Assembly (NCBI GenBank): GCA_910584125.1
Contig: CAJTXU010000015.1
Coordinates: 4,735 to 68,734, forward strand
Reading direction: 5' to 3'
From: an uncultured Muribaculaceae bacterium
Lineage (GTDB): Bacteria; Bacteroidota; Bacteroidia; Bacteroidales; Muribaculaceae
DNA: 64,000 nucleotides
In this document: positions 51,489 through 60,295 of the stretch, piece after piece
Layout of the letters: every line of letters begins with the position of its first letter
How positions within the stretch are numbered: the stretch's first letter is position 1
Notes under the pieces: generated by a model
The model's input: the letters and a program-made list of their open reading frames with translations, nothing else
Told to the model about the DNA's origin: nothing
The model's database searches: none
Translations under genes and position numbers: made by a program

Positions 51489-54125
51489 GTGAAAGGAAAA
51501 TTCATCATACTCATCCCGGCAGCGGTCTTGGCCGCGGCGTTCAGCCTCGTGGCCGGCGGCCAGGCTCCCGGAGCCGCGCCCGACTCCGGCGCGCCCGACG
51601 TGACCGCCGTCGCCGAAATCGACTCGGTGGCATACGCCGACTCGGTGGCGCTCGCCCTGGCCGCGCTGCGTGTCGACACAGCTGCCGAGGCCTACAAGCA
51701 TCTCAAGTTCGTGCAGTACGACGGAACCACCGAGAGCACCCTGTTCCCGATGGTGATCGACGTCCATGCCAAGGTGCTCGACGCCATGGCCACACCGCGC
51801 GTCGACGAATCCGACCTCACCCGCCTCAAGGGCATCCTGCTCGACCTCGACCCGCTGCTGATCCGCGGCGCGGTCTTCTACTCGTCGGCCGGCGACCGCG
51901 ATGGCATGAACCGGTTCGCCACCGCCTGCGTCGACACTCGTATGCGCGACGACATGAGCGCCATGCCGTTCGGCAACGCCAACGCCGCGCTCTATCCGTC
52001 GATGGTATACTGCGCGGCGTCGAACGCATACAACAGCGGCGACTACGAGCGCGCTCTCGACTATTTCGAGGAGTATCTCGACGGCGACGGCGACGACCAC
52101 CGCGAGCAGGTGGCTATGTTCTACGGCCAGGCATGCATCAACACCGGCCAGCAGGCCCGGGGCATCGAACGCCTCTCTGCGGCCGTCAACCGCTATCCCA
52201 CTAACTACAATCTATTGATGATCACGCTGCAGGACTGCCTCGACGCCGGACGCCACGACCGCATGCGCCCGCTCATGGAGCGCGCGCTGCTCATGCGCCC
52301 CGACGACGAGCAGCTCCTCAACGTGCAGGCTGCCCTCTTCGAGGGGGAGGGGAACTACAGCGGCGCGCTCGACATCTATTCACGTCTCTACGAGATGCAT
52401 CCCGAGAGCGTCGCCATCAACCGTCACCTCGCGCTCTGCTACTACAACCTCGGCGCCGACGCCTACAACCAGGCGCTGACCGAGAGCGACGACAAGGCCT
52501 CCAAGCGCAAGATGCGCCAGTCGAAGGCCTATCTGCTCAGCGCCGCCTCCAAGCTTGAGGCCGTGGTCGACAACGACCCCTCCAATCCGAAGTATCTCAG
52601 GGCCCTGGCCATGACCTACGGATGCCTGGGCGAGACCGTCAGGCTATCCGGTCTCAACAGCCGTCTCACCGCGCTGGGAATGCAGCCCGTCACGGTGGCC
52701 GGCATGCCCGAGGCCATAGCCTACGACGACCGCGCCGCCGCGGCCGGAGGCGAATCGTCGGCGAGCGTGCCCGACTTCAGCGAGTTCGCCCGCGAGTACG
52801 CCGACCGCGAGCTCGCCAAGTTCGCCCAGCGCGGAGAGTTCGAGAAGAGCGAGGACTACGAGAAGCGCGTCAGCCAGGAGAAGCTTTATGCCGAATACGA
52901 ACGCCTCTGGCGCGCAGCCGAGGCCGAGTATCTGCGCCAGTACGCCGGTCGCATCCGCATCTCCGACCTATCGCTCGAGCCCTACGACGTCGACAACGAG
53001 AGCTATCTAATCAACTCGGCCATGGGCCCGATCGTGCTCCGCGTCCCGCTGGGCAACAAGGAGGCCGAGGCGTTCAAGGCCTCGTGGGCCAACGTGCAGC
53101 TGCGCAACCCTAAATTCTGCATACGCGACAACCGCGTCGGCATCGCGTCGGTCGACTTCGTCACCCCCGGCGGCAAGACCTACTCGTACGCCGCCGAGGC
53201 GGCCGCCGACTACGAGGTCTCGAAGGCCCCCGACCTCTCGTCGCTGCTCGCCTCGCAGTCGCTGCCTTCGGGCGGCGGACAGTCGCAGACGTCATATGCC
53301 CGAGGCGGCGAACCGGCGTCGGCGCGCGTGCTCAGGGCCAAGAGCGACGTCGACCGCGACATCCCCATCACGACGCGCAAGGCCTCGAACACCGTCGCGC
53401 TCGTATGGGCCAACGAGAACTATAAGAACGTCACCCACGTGCAGAGCGCGCTCAACGACGGCGAGACCTTCGCCGAGTATTGTCAGAAGACGCTCGGCGT
53501 GCCCGAGGGCCAGATCATCGTCATGAGAGACGCGACGTATGCCGAGATGCGCAGTTCGGTCAACAAGCTGCGCCAGCTCACGGGCGTGCTCGGCGACGGC
53601 GTCGACGTGATCTTCTACTACGCCGGCCATGGATTTCCCGACGAATCGACCAAGGACGCATACCTGCTTCCCGTCGACGGCGACGGAGTCGACACCGAGC
53701 TCAGCTATCCGCTCAAGAAGCTCTACACCGACCTGTCGAACATGCGCGCAGAGAACGTGATGGTCTTCCTCGACGCCTGCTTCAGCGGCGCCACGCGCGA
53801 CGGCGGCATGCTGGCTGAGGCGCGCGGAGTCGCGCTCAAACCCCGCCCCGCCGACCCGGAGGGCAGCATGTTCGTGCTCACCGCCGCCTCCGACCAGGAG
53901 ACCGCCATGCCCTACCGCGAGAAGAACCACGGACTCTTCACCTACTTCCTGCTCAAGAAGCTGCAGGAGACCAAGGGCAATGTCACGCTCAAGGCACTCA
54001 GCGACTACGTGCAGGAGAACGTGAGGAAAAACTCGCTCACCGTCAACCGCAAGAGCCAGACCCCGTCGGTCAAGGTGTCTGGCAGTCTGGCCACCGAATG
54101 GAAGAACAAGAAGATGCGTCCCTGA
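51489..54125 (+). CDS. Exported TPR protein with C-terminal caspase-like (C14) peptidase
   Basis: 878 aa from a GTG start that opens a leader (MKGKFIILIPAAVLAAAFSLVAGG). Residues about 60-395 are TPR-like helices (YNSGDYERALDYFEEYL, GNYSGALDIYSRLYEMHP). Residues about 440-570 are the module shared with the propeller protein (EKSEDYEKRV ... PIVLRVPLGNKEAEAF ... TPGGKTYSY). After a Ser/Gly-rich linker, about 630-860 is the caspase fold with the dyad His714 (FYYAGHGFP) and Cys764 (VFLDACFSG) and a DAYLLPVDGDG turn before the second half. Both catalytic residues are intact. Such metacaspase-type enzymes cut after Arg/Lys. Export is unusual for caspases tied to immunity, pointing to an envelope role. 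Confidence 0.88.
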   Translation: MKGKFIILIPAAVLAAAFSLVAGGQAPGAAPDSGAPDVTAVAEIDSVAYADSVALALAALRVDTAAEAYKHLKFVQYDGTTESTLFPMVIDVHAKVLDAMATPRVDESDLTRLKGILLDLDPLLIRGAVFYSSAGDRDGMNRFATACVDTRMRDDMSAMPFGNANAALYPSMVYCAASNAYNSGDYERALDYFEEYLDGDGDDHREQVAMFYGQACINTGQQARGIERLSAAVNRYPTNYNLLMITLQDCLDAGRHDRMRPLMERALLMRPDDEQLLNVQAALFEGEGNYSGALDIYSRLYEMHPESVAINRHLALCYYNLGADAYNQALTESDDKASKRKMRQSKAYLLSAASKLEAVVDNDPSNPKYLRALAMTYGCLGETVRLSGLNSRLTALGMQPVTVAGMPEAIAYDDRAAAAGGESSASVPDFSEFAREYADRELAKFAQRGEFEKSEDYEKRVSQEKLYAEYERLWRAAEAEYLRQYAGRIRISDLSLEPYDVDNESYLINSAMGPIVLRVPLGNKEAEAFKASWANVQLRNPKFCIRDNRVGIASVDFVTPGGKTYSYAAEAAADYEVSKAPDLSSLLASQSLPSGGGQSQTSYARGGEPASARVLRAKSDVDRDIPITTRKASNTVALVWANENYKNVTHVQSALNDGETFAEYCQKTLGVPEGQIIVMRDATYAEMRSSVNKLRQLTGVLGDGVDVIFYYAGHGFPDESTKDAYLLPVDGDGVDTELSYPLKKLYTDLSNMRAENVMVFLDACFSGATRDGGMLAEARGVALKPRPADPEGSMFVLTAASDQETAMPYREKNHGLFTYFLLKKLQETKGNVTLKALSDYVQENVRKNSLTVNRKSQTPSVKVSGSLATEWKNKKMRP

Positions 54126-54164
54126 CCCGTCGGGCGACGCTGACCATCATTGCATAAGAAGAAT

Positions 54165-55046
54165 ATGACACGGACCCTGATAAGAACCCTCCTCAGCCTC
54201 GTCGCGGCCATGACGGCCGCGACGGCGTGGGGAGCGCCCAAGGCCGTCGCCCTGACCGGACAGGCGACCTATTACGACAACGGACACCACTCGAAAGTCG
54301 AATGCATGAAGCTCGCCGCCGAGCAGGCGCGCATCGACGCGCTCGCACGCGAGTTCGGCACGATCGTCTCGCAGGACATCGTGCAGACCGACCGCATCCG
54401 CACCGGCCGCGAGACCAACGACGTGCTCGCCGTCTCGATGACCGAGGTCAAGGGCGAGTGGCTCGGCGACACCGAGGAGCCCCGCTATGAGTTCTCTTAC
54501 GACAACGACAGCAACATGGTGGTGTCGTGCACCGTCAAGGGGACCGCGCGGGCCATCACCAACGAGGCCGTCTCGTTCGAGACCACGGCCCTGCGCAACG
54601 GCATCCACTCGGCCAACGCCGACACGAGATTCCGCGACGGCGACGACATGTATCTCTACTTCCTCGGCTCGACCGACGGCTATCTCACCGTCTGGCTCGA
54701 GGACGAGAGCCGCACAGTCTACAACCTCCTCCCTTATCCTCGCGATCCAAAGAGCGAGGTCCGGGTGAAACGCTATCAGGAGTACACGTTCTTCAACTCA
54801 AGTCTCGGCAAGGGGATGTTCGGCCCCGAGGAGGAACTGATCCTCACCGCGCCCGAAGAGACGGAATACAACCGCATCTATGTGGTCTTCTCGCCCAATC
54901 CCTACTCGCGTCCGGCCATGAGCGCCGACGCCGGGCTGCCGTCGCTGCCGTCGGCCGACTTCTCCAAGTGGCTGATGCGCATGCGCCGCAACGACCCGAA
55001 GATGGGGGTCAAGGCAATAAACCTCGAGATTTCTCCGCGCAGATGA
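54165..55046 (+). CDS. Exported DUF4384-like protein
   Basis: 293 aa from the ATG at 54165, leader MTRTLIRTLLSLVAAMTAATAWG; a TTG 15 bp upstream is not needed. Residues about 30-130 look like an LPP20/FlgT-type alpha-beta domain (VECMKLAAEQARIDALAREFGTIVSQ). Residues about 150-260 match DUF4384 (GDDMYLYFLGSTDGYLTVWLEDE, RTVYNLLPYP, PEEELILTAPEE), a domain often seen with secreted caspase or Ser/Thr-kinase systems. Located 39 bp after the caspase gene. Confidence 0.72.
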   Translation: MTRTLIRTLLSLVAAMTAATAWGAPKAVALTGQATYYDNGHHSKVECMKLAAEQARIDALAREFGTIVSQDIVQTDRIRTGRETNDVLAVSMTEVKGEWLGDTEEPRYEFSYDNDSNMVVSCTVKGTARAITNEAVSFETTALRNGIHSANADTRFRDGDDMYLYFLGSTDGYLTVWLEDESRTVYNLLPYPRDPKSEVRVKRYQEYTFFNSSLGKGMFGPEEELILTAPEETEYNRIYVVFSPNPYSRPAMSADAGLPSLPSADFSKWLMRMRRNDPKMGVKAINLEISPRR

Positions 55047-55102
55047 TTCCGGGGAACCAGCGAACACACAACAACAATATCATTAACCAAAAATCAGATG
55101 TT

Positions 55103-55732
55103 ATGAAGAAAATCATCGCATTCATCGTGGCGCTCGTGCTGCTCGTCCCGGCATATGCCGACGCCGCCAACAAGGCCCTTGAAAAAGCACGCAACAAGGA
55201 GCTCAAGACCAAGCTCAAGGAGTACAAGAAGGGCAAGTGGGAGATCCTGGGCAGCCGCACGCTCGAGTTCTCGCTCGCCAAGCATTATGACCGTCTCAAT
55301 GAGCTCGGCGACGACGGGCATGAGGTGGAAGGCATCTCGACGCGCACGAAGTCGAAGAACACCGGCAAGCAGATGGCCATCAACAACGCCGCCATCACAT
55401 ATGCACAGGAGGCCGGAAGCTCGCTCCAGGGCCGCGTCGTGGCCGACATGAACGCCAACGGAGCCGACCCCGCCGGCGAGTTCGACAATTTCTACGCCGC
55501 CTATGAGCGCCTCGTGGAAAAGGAGATCCGCAACGAGCTGGAGCCTTCATATTCGATCATCCGCACCAATCCCGACGGCTCGTTCGAGATCCGCTCTTAT
55601 TTCATCGTGGCCGAGAGCGCAGCGGCCAAGGCCCGCCAGCGCGCGCTCGAGAGCGCTATGAAAGACAGCGAGCTCGCCCAGAAGCACGCCGACAAGATCG
55701 CCGGCTTCGTCAAGGAGAGCTTCCAGGAGTGA
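55103..55732 (+). CDS. Small exported LPP20-like protein of the caspase operon
   Basis: 209 aa, leader MKKIIAFIVALVLLVPAYADA. The mature protein is helical and charged at first (KALEKARNKELKTKLKEYKKGKWEILGS). It is then an alpha/beta domain (MAINNAAITYAQEAGSSLQGRVVADM, SYSIIRTNPDGSFEIRSYFIV) like the LPP20/FlgT-N fold also suspected in the preceding gene. No lipobox Cys. 56 bp after the DUF4384-like gene. Confidence 0.65.
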   Translation: MKKIIAFIVALVLLVPAYADAANKALEKARNKELKTKLKEYKKGKWEILGSRTLEFSLAKHYDRLNELGDDGHEVEGISTRTKSKNTGKQMAINNAAITYAQEAGSSLQGRVVADMNANGADPAGEFDNFYAAYERLVEKEIRNELEPSYSIIRTNPDGSFEIRSYFIVAESAAAKARQRALESAMKDSELAQKHADKIAGFVKESFQE

Positions 55733-55755
55733 GAGCATAACACAGTTCATACAGC

Positions 55756-55789
55756 GGCGTCCGGCCCGGTCCGGTCTGGGCCGGACGCC
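55756..55789 (+). promoter_or_regulatory. Intercistronic hairpin before the transglutaminase-like gene
   Basis: GGCGTCCGGCCC, 10-nt loop, GGGCCGGACGCC: a perfect 12-bp stem without a T run, in the 80-bp gap. It could partly terminate or stabilise the upstream message. Confidence 0.6.
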
Positions 55790-55812
55790 GATAACCATCA
55801 TATCCGACACGA

Positions 55813-57384
55813 ATGGCAATTAACCGCAAGGCGCTTTACGCCCTTATGTCGCTCGCCCTGGCAGCGGGCCCGGCGGCGTACGCGCAGTCCCGCAACAACG
55901 GCGGGCAGTCGAAAAAACAATCGTTCGAGGAGTTCCGCAGCGGAATCCTGCATGACTATCAGGATTTCCGTCAGACCCTTCTCGACCGTTACGCCGATTT
56001 TCTCAACGGCGAGTGGCACGCCTACGAGAGTTTCAATGGCGTGAAACGTGACAACAAGCCGAAGCCGCGCACCGTGCCTCGTGTCGAGATTCCCAAGAAG
56101 AAACCTGTGGCGGAACCCGTGCCCGAGCTTAAACCGAAGCCCAGGCCCGAGGTCAAGCCCGAACCTCTTCCGGAGCTCAAGCCGGAGTCTAAGCCCGCGC
56201 CCAAGCCGGAGGTAAAGCCCGCTCCCAAGCCCGCTCCCAAGCCTGAAGATAAACCCGCGCCCAAGCCGGAAGGCAGACGCGATTCGCGTGCCGCCGACGC
56301 TTTCGACTTCTTCACGATTCCCCTGCAGGTGCCGCGCGTCGATTTCAGCATCACCGACCGCCTCTATGCCAACAGCGACTACGCCGCCCAGTGGCGCGAG
56401 CTGCAGGAAGCCGAAGTGGCCGACCGTCTGCTGCCCCACATCACCTCTCTCGCCACCGAACTCGGGCTGAACGATTATCTCACCTTTCAGCTCATCAATT
56501 CCTACATCGACTCCAAGTTCGCCGGCACGGACGCGACGTCGCGGATGTCGGCCGTGCATTATCTCCTTGCCAATCTGGGCTATGACGCGCGCATCGCGGT
56601 CACGGGCGAGGGTGTGCCGCTGCTTCTGATTCCTTTCAAGCAGACCATCTACTCGCGCACCTACATGATGATCGGCGACCGCAAATATTACGTCTTCGAG
56701 CCCGAAGGGTTCAGCCTCGCAAAGGCCGGCCCGCAGAGCATCATGACCTGCCGCCTGCCCGATGACGTCGACAAGGGTCGCCGCATGGACCTTGTGGTCG
56801 GGAGACTCAATCTGCCCGAGAAGCCGCGTAGTTTCGACTTTGAGTGCGGCCCTATCCATCTCACTGGCGAGGTCAACGAGAACCTTATGCCCGTGCTGTA
56901 TCATTATCCGCAGATGCCCGTGAGCGATTTCGCCAATTCCGACGTGCAGCCCGAACTGCGCCGCAAGCTCATCGGTCAGATGCGTTCGCAGCTCGAAGGC
57001 CTCGACGGTGACGAGAAGGTGGCGCGTCTGCTGGAATTCATGCACTCGGTGTTCGAATACGCCACCGACGAGGACAACCATGGATTCGAGAAGCCCTACT
57101 TCCTCGAGGAGACGCTTTACTATCCGAAGAACGACTGCGAGGACCGGGCCATCTTCTACACCTATTTCCTCTGGAACGCGCTGGGCAAGGAGGCGCAGCT
57201 GATATCGTTCCCGGGCCATGAGGCGGCGACTGTCCGGCTCGACAACCCCGTGGAAGGCACATGTTACGACTACGAAGGCGCGACCTACTACATCTCCGAC
57301 CCGACATTCATCGGTTCGAAGACCGGCATGATCATGCCCCCCTACAAATCGACGGCCCCCAACATCGACTACACCTACAAGTAA
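55813..57384 (+). CDS. Exported transglutaminase/papain-fold protein with Pro/Lys linker
   Basis: 523 aa, leader MAINRKALYALMSLALAAGPAAYA. Residues 37-75 form an amphipathic helix (FEEFRSGILHDYQDFRQTLL). Residues about 80-155 are a Pro/Lys/Glu repeat (KPAPKPEVKPAPKPAPKPED) able to span the periplasm. The C-terminal domain carries a Cys-His-Asp triad: Cys442 in PKNDCEDRAIFYTYFLW, His469 in FPGHEAATV and Asp496 in YYISDPTFIG, typical of transglutaminase-like cysteine peptidases. Last gene of the operon, ended by a long hairpin. Possible actions are protein crosslinking or peptide hydrolysis; sequence does not decide. Confidence 0.82.
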   Translation: MAINRKALYALMSLALAAGPAAYAQSRNNGGQSKKQSFEEFRSGILHDYQDFRQTLLDRYADFLNGEWHAYESFNGVKRDNKPKPRTVPRVEIPKKKPVAEPVPELKPKPRPEVKPEPLPELKPESKPAPKPEVKPAPKPAPKPEDKPAPKPEGRRDSRAADAFDFFTIPLQVPRVDFSITDRLYANSDYAAQWRELQEAEVADRLLPHITSLATELGLNDYLTFQLINSYIDSKFAGTDATSRMSAVHYLLANLGYDARIAVTGEGVPLLLIPFKQTIYSRTYMMIGDRKYYVFEPEGFSLAKAGPQSIMTCRLPDDVDKGRRMDLVVGRLNLPEKPRSFDFECGPIHLTGEVNENLMPVLYHYPQMPVSDFANSDVQPELRRKLIGQMRSQLEGLDGDEKVARLLEFMHSVFEYATDEDNHGFEKPYFLEETLYYPKNDCEDRAIFYTYFLWNALGKEAQLISFPGHEAATVRLDNPVEGTCYDYEGATYYISDPTFIGSKTGMIMPPYKSTAPNIDYTYK

Positions 57385-57405
57385 ATGATAAATGATTAAT
57401 TATTA

Positions 57406-57454
57406 ATGATTAGGAGCTCCGCGCGGAAGCAACCGCCGCGGAGCTCCTAATCAT
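57406..57454. terminator. Bidirectional terminator between the caspase operon and the APC transporter
   Basis: ATGATTAGGAGCTCCGCG, 13-nt loop, CGCGGAGCTCCTAATCAT: an 18-bp perfect stem, further prolonged by A/T-rich (AATGATAA-type) repeats on both sides. Confidence 0.85.
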
Positions 57455-57467
57455 TTATCATAAATAA

Positions 57468-58919
57468 TTACTCTGCGAGGCGGAGGCAGAGCGTGATGGC
57501 GGCGGTGAGCAGCAGGGCGCCGATGCCGGCGACCTCGCCGCGCGTCAGCGGCACGAGCGAGCGCACGCCCGGCGGAAGCGAGAGCCGGCTGCGGGCGTCG
57601 TGCTGTCGCAGCGTGCGGAACCACACCCCGAGGCCAAGGACATAGAATATCGACGTCTCGAAGAAAAGGCCGATGCCCCCGGCGTATATCATCCAGGCGC
57701 AGAAAAGCGTACAGACCGCCCCTGTCAGGACTCCGGCGCGATGGCGGCCGCGCGACGACTTCCATAGATACAGCCCCGACAGCAGATAGGAGGGCAGTAT
57801 CATCATGCCCGTGATGTTGAGCGCCGTCAGATAGACATGCTCGGCCCACACCACAAGCAGCAGGAAAAGCTGCATGATGACGCTCGATGCCAGCAGTCCC
57901 GCGGTCGGAATGCCGTGGCGGTTCAGCCGCCTGAATTCCCGAGGCAGCAGTCCGGAGCGCGAGGCCATGTACGGCACCTCGGCGCAGACGAGCGACCATG
58001 CCACCCAGCCTCCGCCCAGCGACAGCACAACCGAGACAATCACGAGCCAGTAGGCCCACGGTCCGCAACATTCGCGCAGCACGTATGCCACCGAAGGGTC
58101 GTCGAGCCCGGCGAGCCGCGCGCGCGTCATCACCCCGAAACACAGCACCGACACCAGCACATATAGAATCCAGGCCGTGAAGAAACCGGTGGTTCCTGCC
58201 CGCCCCACGTCGCGGCTGCGTCGGGCGCGGGCCGACATCATCACCGCCCCCTCGATGCCGATGAAGCACCACAGTGTCACCATCATAGTGTCTTTCACCT
58301 GCGCGCCGAGACCCGGTTGCGTGCCCACGCCGGAAGCACCTGCTGGCGCCGCCAGCGACTCGCGGAACGTGTCGAAGCTGAAATGAGCCCCGAGCAGGAT
58401 GACGATCAGCGCGATGCTGCCGAACTTCACCGCGCTCAGAGCCGTGTTGAGCACTTTGGCCGTGCGCATCCCGGCCGAGACCACGAAGAAGATGATCCAT
58501 ATAAGCGCCGAACCGAACACCACCGTCGGCCATCCGTGCCGGAGCAGAGAGGGGAACAGTGCACCGACCGTGTCGTTAAGCATCACGGCATAGGCCACGT
58601 TCGAGAACGCAGTGCAGAGCCAGTAGCCCCAGGCCGACAGAAAACCGGTGAACATACCGAAGCCCTGGCGCGCATAGAGATACATGCCGGCGTTCAGCTC
58701 CGGCTGGCGTTGCGAGAGAATCCTGAAAGTCATGACGAGCGTCAGCATTCCGGCGGCGGTGACCGCCCAGGCTATGACAGTGGCCGTCGGACCGGCGGAA
58801 ACGGCCATGTTCTGCGGGATATTGAAGATGCCGGCACCGACCATCATGGCGAATACAAGCGCCGACAGCCCGACATATCCCAGCCTCACATCAGGGGTTG
58901 TTGCATTATCTTTACTCAT
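57468..58919 (-). CDS. APC-family amino acid/polyamine transporter
   Basis: 483 aa with about 12-14 hydrophobic helices. The N-terminal APC signature VFAMMVGAGIFNIPQNMA is followed by AGMYLYARQGFGMFTGFLSAWGYWL and WCFIGIEGAVMMSARARRSRDVG, which resemble basic amino acid/polyamine antiporters of the ArcD/YjeM group. Cytoplasmic-membrane transport of arginine/ornithine or a similar amino acid is likely; direction and substrate are not decided. Monocistronic. Confidence 0.85.
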   Translation of the reverse strand: MSKDNATTPDVRLGYVGLSALVFAMMVGAGIFNIPQNMAVSAGPTATVIAWAVTAAGMLTLVMTFRILSQRQPELNAGMYLYARQGFGMFTGFLSAWGYWLCTAFSNVAYAVMLNDTVGALFPSLLRHGWPTVVFGSALIWIIFFVVSAGMRTAKVLNTALSAVKFGSIALIVILLGAHFSFDTFRESLAAPAGASGVGTQPGLGAQVKDTMMVTLWCFIGIEGAVMMSARARRSRDVGRAGTTGFFTAWILYVLVSVLCFGVMTRARLAGLDDPSVAYVLRECCGPWAYWLVIVSVVLSLGGGWVAWSLVCAEVPYMASRSGLLPREFRRLNRHGIPTAGLLASSVIMQLFLLLVVWAEHVYLTALNITGMMILPSYLLSGLYLWKSSRGRHRAGVLTGAVCTLFCAWMIYAGGIGLFFETSIFYVLGLGVWFRTLRQHDARSRLSLPPGVRSLVPLTRGEVAGIGALLLTAAITLCLRLAE

Positions 58920-58961
58920 TTCTGAGATAAATAACGTAAAAAAGCCCGAAAAGTATATTTC

Positions 58962-58998
58962 AGACCTAAAACCTCAGACATAAGACCTCAGACCTAAG
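58962..58998. repeat. 14-bp tandem repeat, 2.6 units, in a divergent gap
   Basis: AGACCTAAAACCTC, AGACATAAGACCTC, AGACCTAAG. It lies between the transporter ATG and the holB promoter. Confidence 0.8.
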
Positions 58999-59047
58999 CT
59001 ACTGATGCCGCTAATTTAGCGGAAGATGACACTTTGCGGGGCGAAAA

Positions 59048-59079
59048 ATTGGCCGTTAGGCGAAAAAGATGTAATTTTG
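59048..59079 (+). promoter_or_regulatory. holB promoter
   Basis: ATTG at 59048-59051, 20-nt spacer, TAATTTTG at 59072-59079. The transcript start falls after the longer in-frame opening, supporting the GTG at 59118. Confidence 0.65.
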
Positions 59080-59117
59080 CAATAGAAACCGCCACGGCAT
59101 TCAAACGCATTCGAAAA

Positions 59118-60254
59118 GTGAGATTCAGCGATATTCCCGGACATGAGGATTTGAAGCGCAACCTGCGCGAGCTCGTCGCGTCGGGCCACGTGCCCCACGC
59201 CATGATGCTCTCGGGCCCAGCCGGCTCGGGCAAGATGATGCTCGCCCGTGCCTTCGCGCAATATCTGCACTGCGAGTCGCCGCGCGACGGCGAGCCCTGC
59301 GGCTCATGCCGCAGCTGCCGCCTCCACCGCGAGCTCTCGCATCCCGACCTGCACTTTGTCTATCCTATCGTCAAGAGTGAGAAAATGAAGCGCTACGTGT
59401 CGGCCGACGTCGCCGACCTCTGGCGAACGATGCTCTCCGACCATCCCGCCATGCCCCCCGAGAAATGGCTCTCCATCCTCGAGGCCGGAAACTCGCAGCC
59501 CTCCATCTACGTGCGCGAAGCCGACGAGCTCGTGCTCGCCGACGCCTATCCTCCCTACGCCTCTGCCCGCAAGATCTACATCGTCTGGCAGCCCGAGCGG
59601 ATGCAGCTCCAGGCCGCCAACAAACTGCTCAAGGTGATCGAGGAGCCCTCGGAGGGCACGATGTTCATCTTCGTCTCCGACAACGAACTTGAGGTGCTGC
59701 CCACCATCTTTTCTCGACTGCAGAGATTCCACACCGGCCGCCTCAGCGACGACGAGATCCGAGGCTATCTCAACGAGAAATTCCATTTCACCGACGAGCA
59801 GGCCCGCCGCTACGCCCGACTCTGCAACGGCAGCCTGATTCTCGCCGACGAGTTCGGCTCTCACACCGGCGAGAACGAGGAGTTCCTCGCCATCTACCAG
59901 AACGTGATGCGCTCGGCCTACGCCAAGAAGGTGGCCGCCCTCAGGCAAACCTCCGAACAGGTGGCCGCCTTCGGCCGCGAGAAGATCAAGCGATTCCTCG
60001 TATACATGTCGCGCATGATCCGCGAGAACTTCATCTACAACATGAAGATGCCGCAGCTCACGTCGATGACCCCCGACGAGGAGGCGTTCTCCACACGGTT
60101 CTCGCCCTTCGTCAACCACGGCAACGTCGAGGACTTCGCCGCGGCCACCGACCGCGCCCGCGAGGACATCGAGGCCAACGGCAACTCCAAGCTCGTGCTC
60201 TTCGACTATTTCCTGATATGCATCATACTGCTGCACCGCAAGCCGACGGCCTGA
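59118..60254 (+). CDS. holB: DNA polymerase III subunit delta'
   Basis: 378 aa from a GTG start (MRFSDIPGHEDLKRNL). The clamp-loader AAA+ fold has P-loop GPAGSGKMMLA, where Met replaces the Thr/Ser that binds magnesium, as expected for a delta' that does not hydrolyse ATP. A Cys cluster CGSCRSCRLH, a KIYIVWQPERMQ segment and FIFVSDNELEVLPTIFSR match the family. Start chosen from the promoter position. Partner of DnaX at 35226. Confidence 0.88.
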   Translation: MRFSDIPGHEDLKRNLRELVASGHVPHAMMLSGPAGSGKMMLARAFAQYLHCESPRDGEPCGSCRSCRLHRELSHPDLHFVYPIVKSEKMKRYVSADVADLWRTMLSDHPAMPPEKWLSILEAGNSQPSIYVREADELVLADAYPPYASARKIYIVWQPERMQLQAANKLLKVIEEPSEGTMFIFVSDNELEVLPTIFSRLQRFHTGRLSDDEIRGYLNEKFHFTDEQARRYARLCNGSLILADEFGSHTGENEEFLAIYQNVMRSAYAKKVAALRQTSEQVAAFGREKIKRFLVYMSRMIRENFIYNMKMPQLTSMTPDEEAFSTRFSPFVNHGNVEDFAAATDRAREDIEANGNSKLVLFDYFLICIILLHRKPTA

Positions 60255-60295
60255 GGCGCGGCTCCATCAACACGAAAACATAAAATCAGACATAT

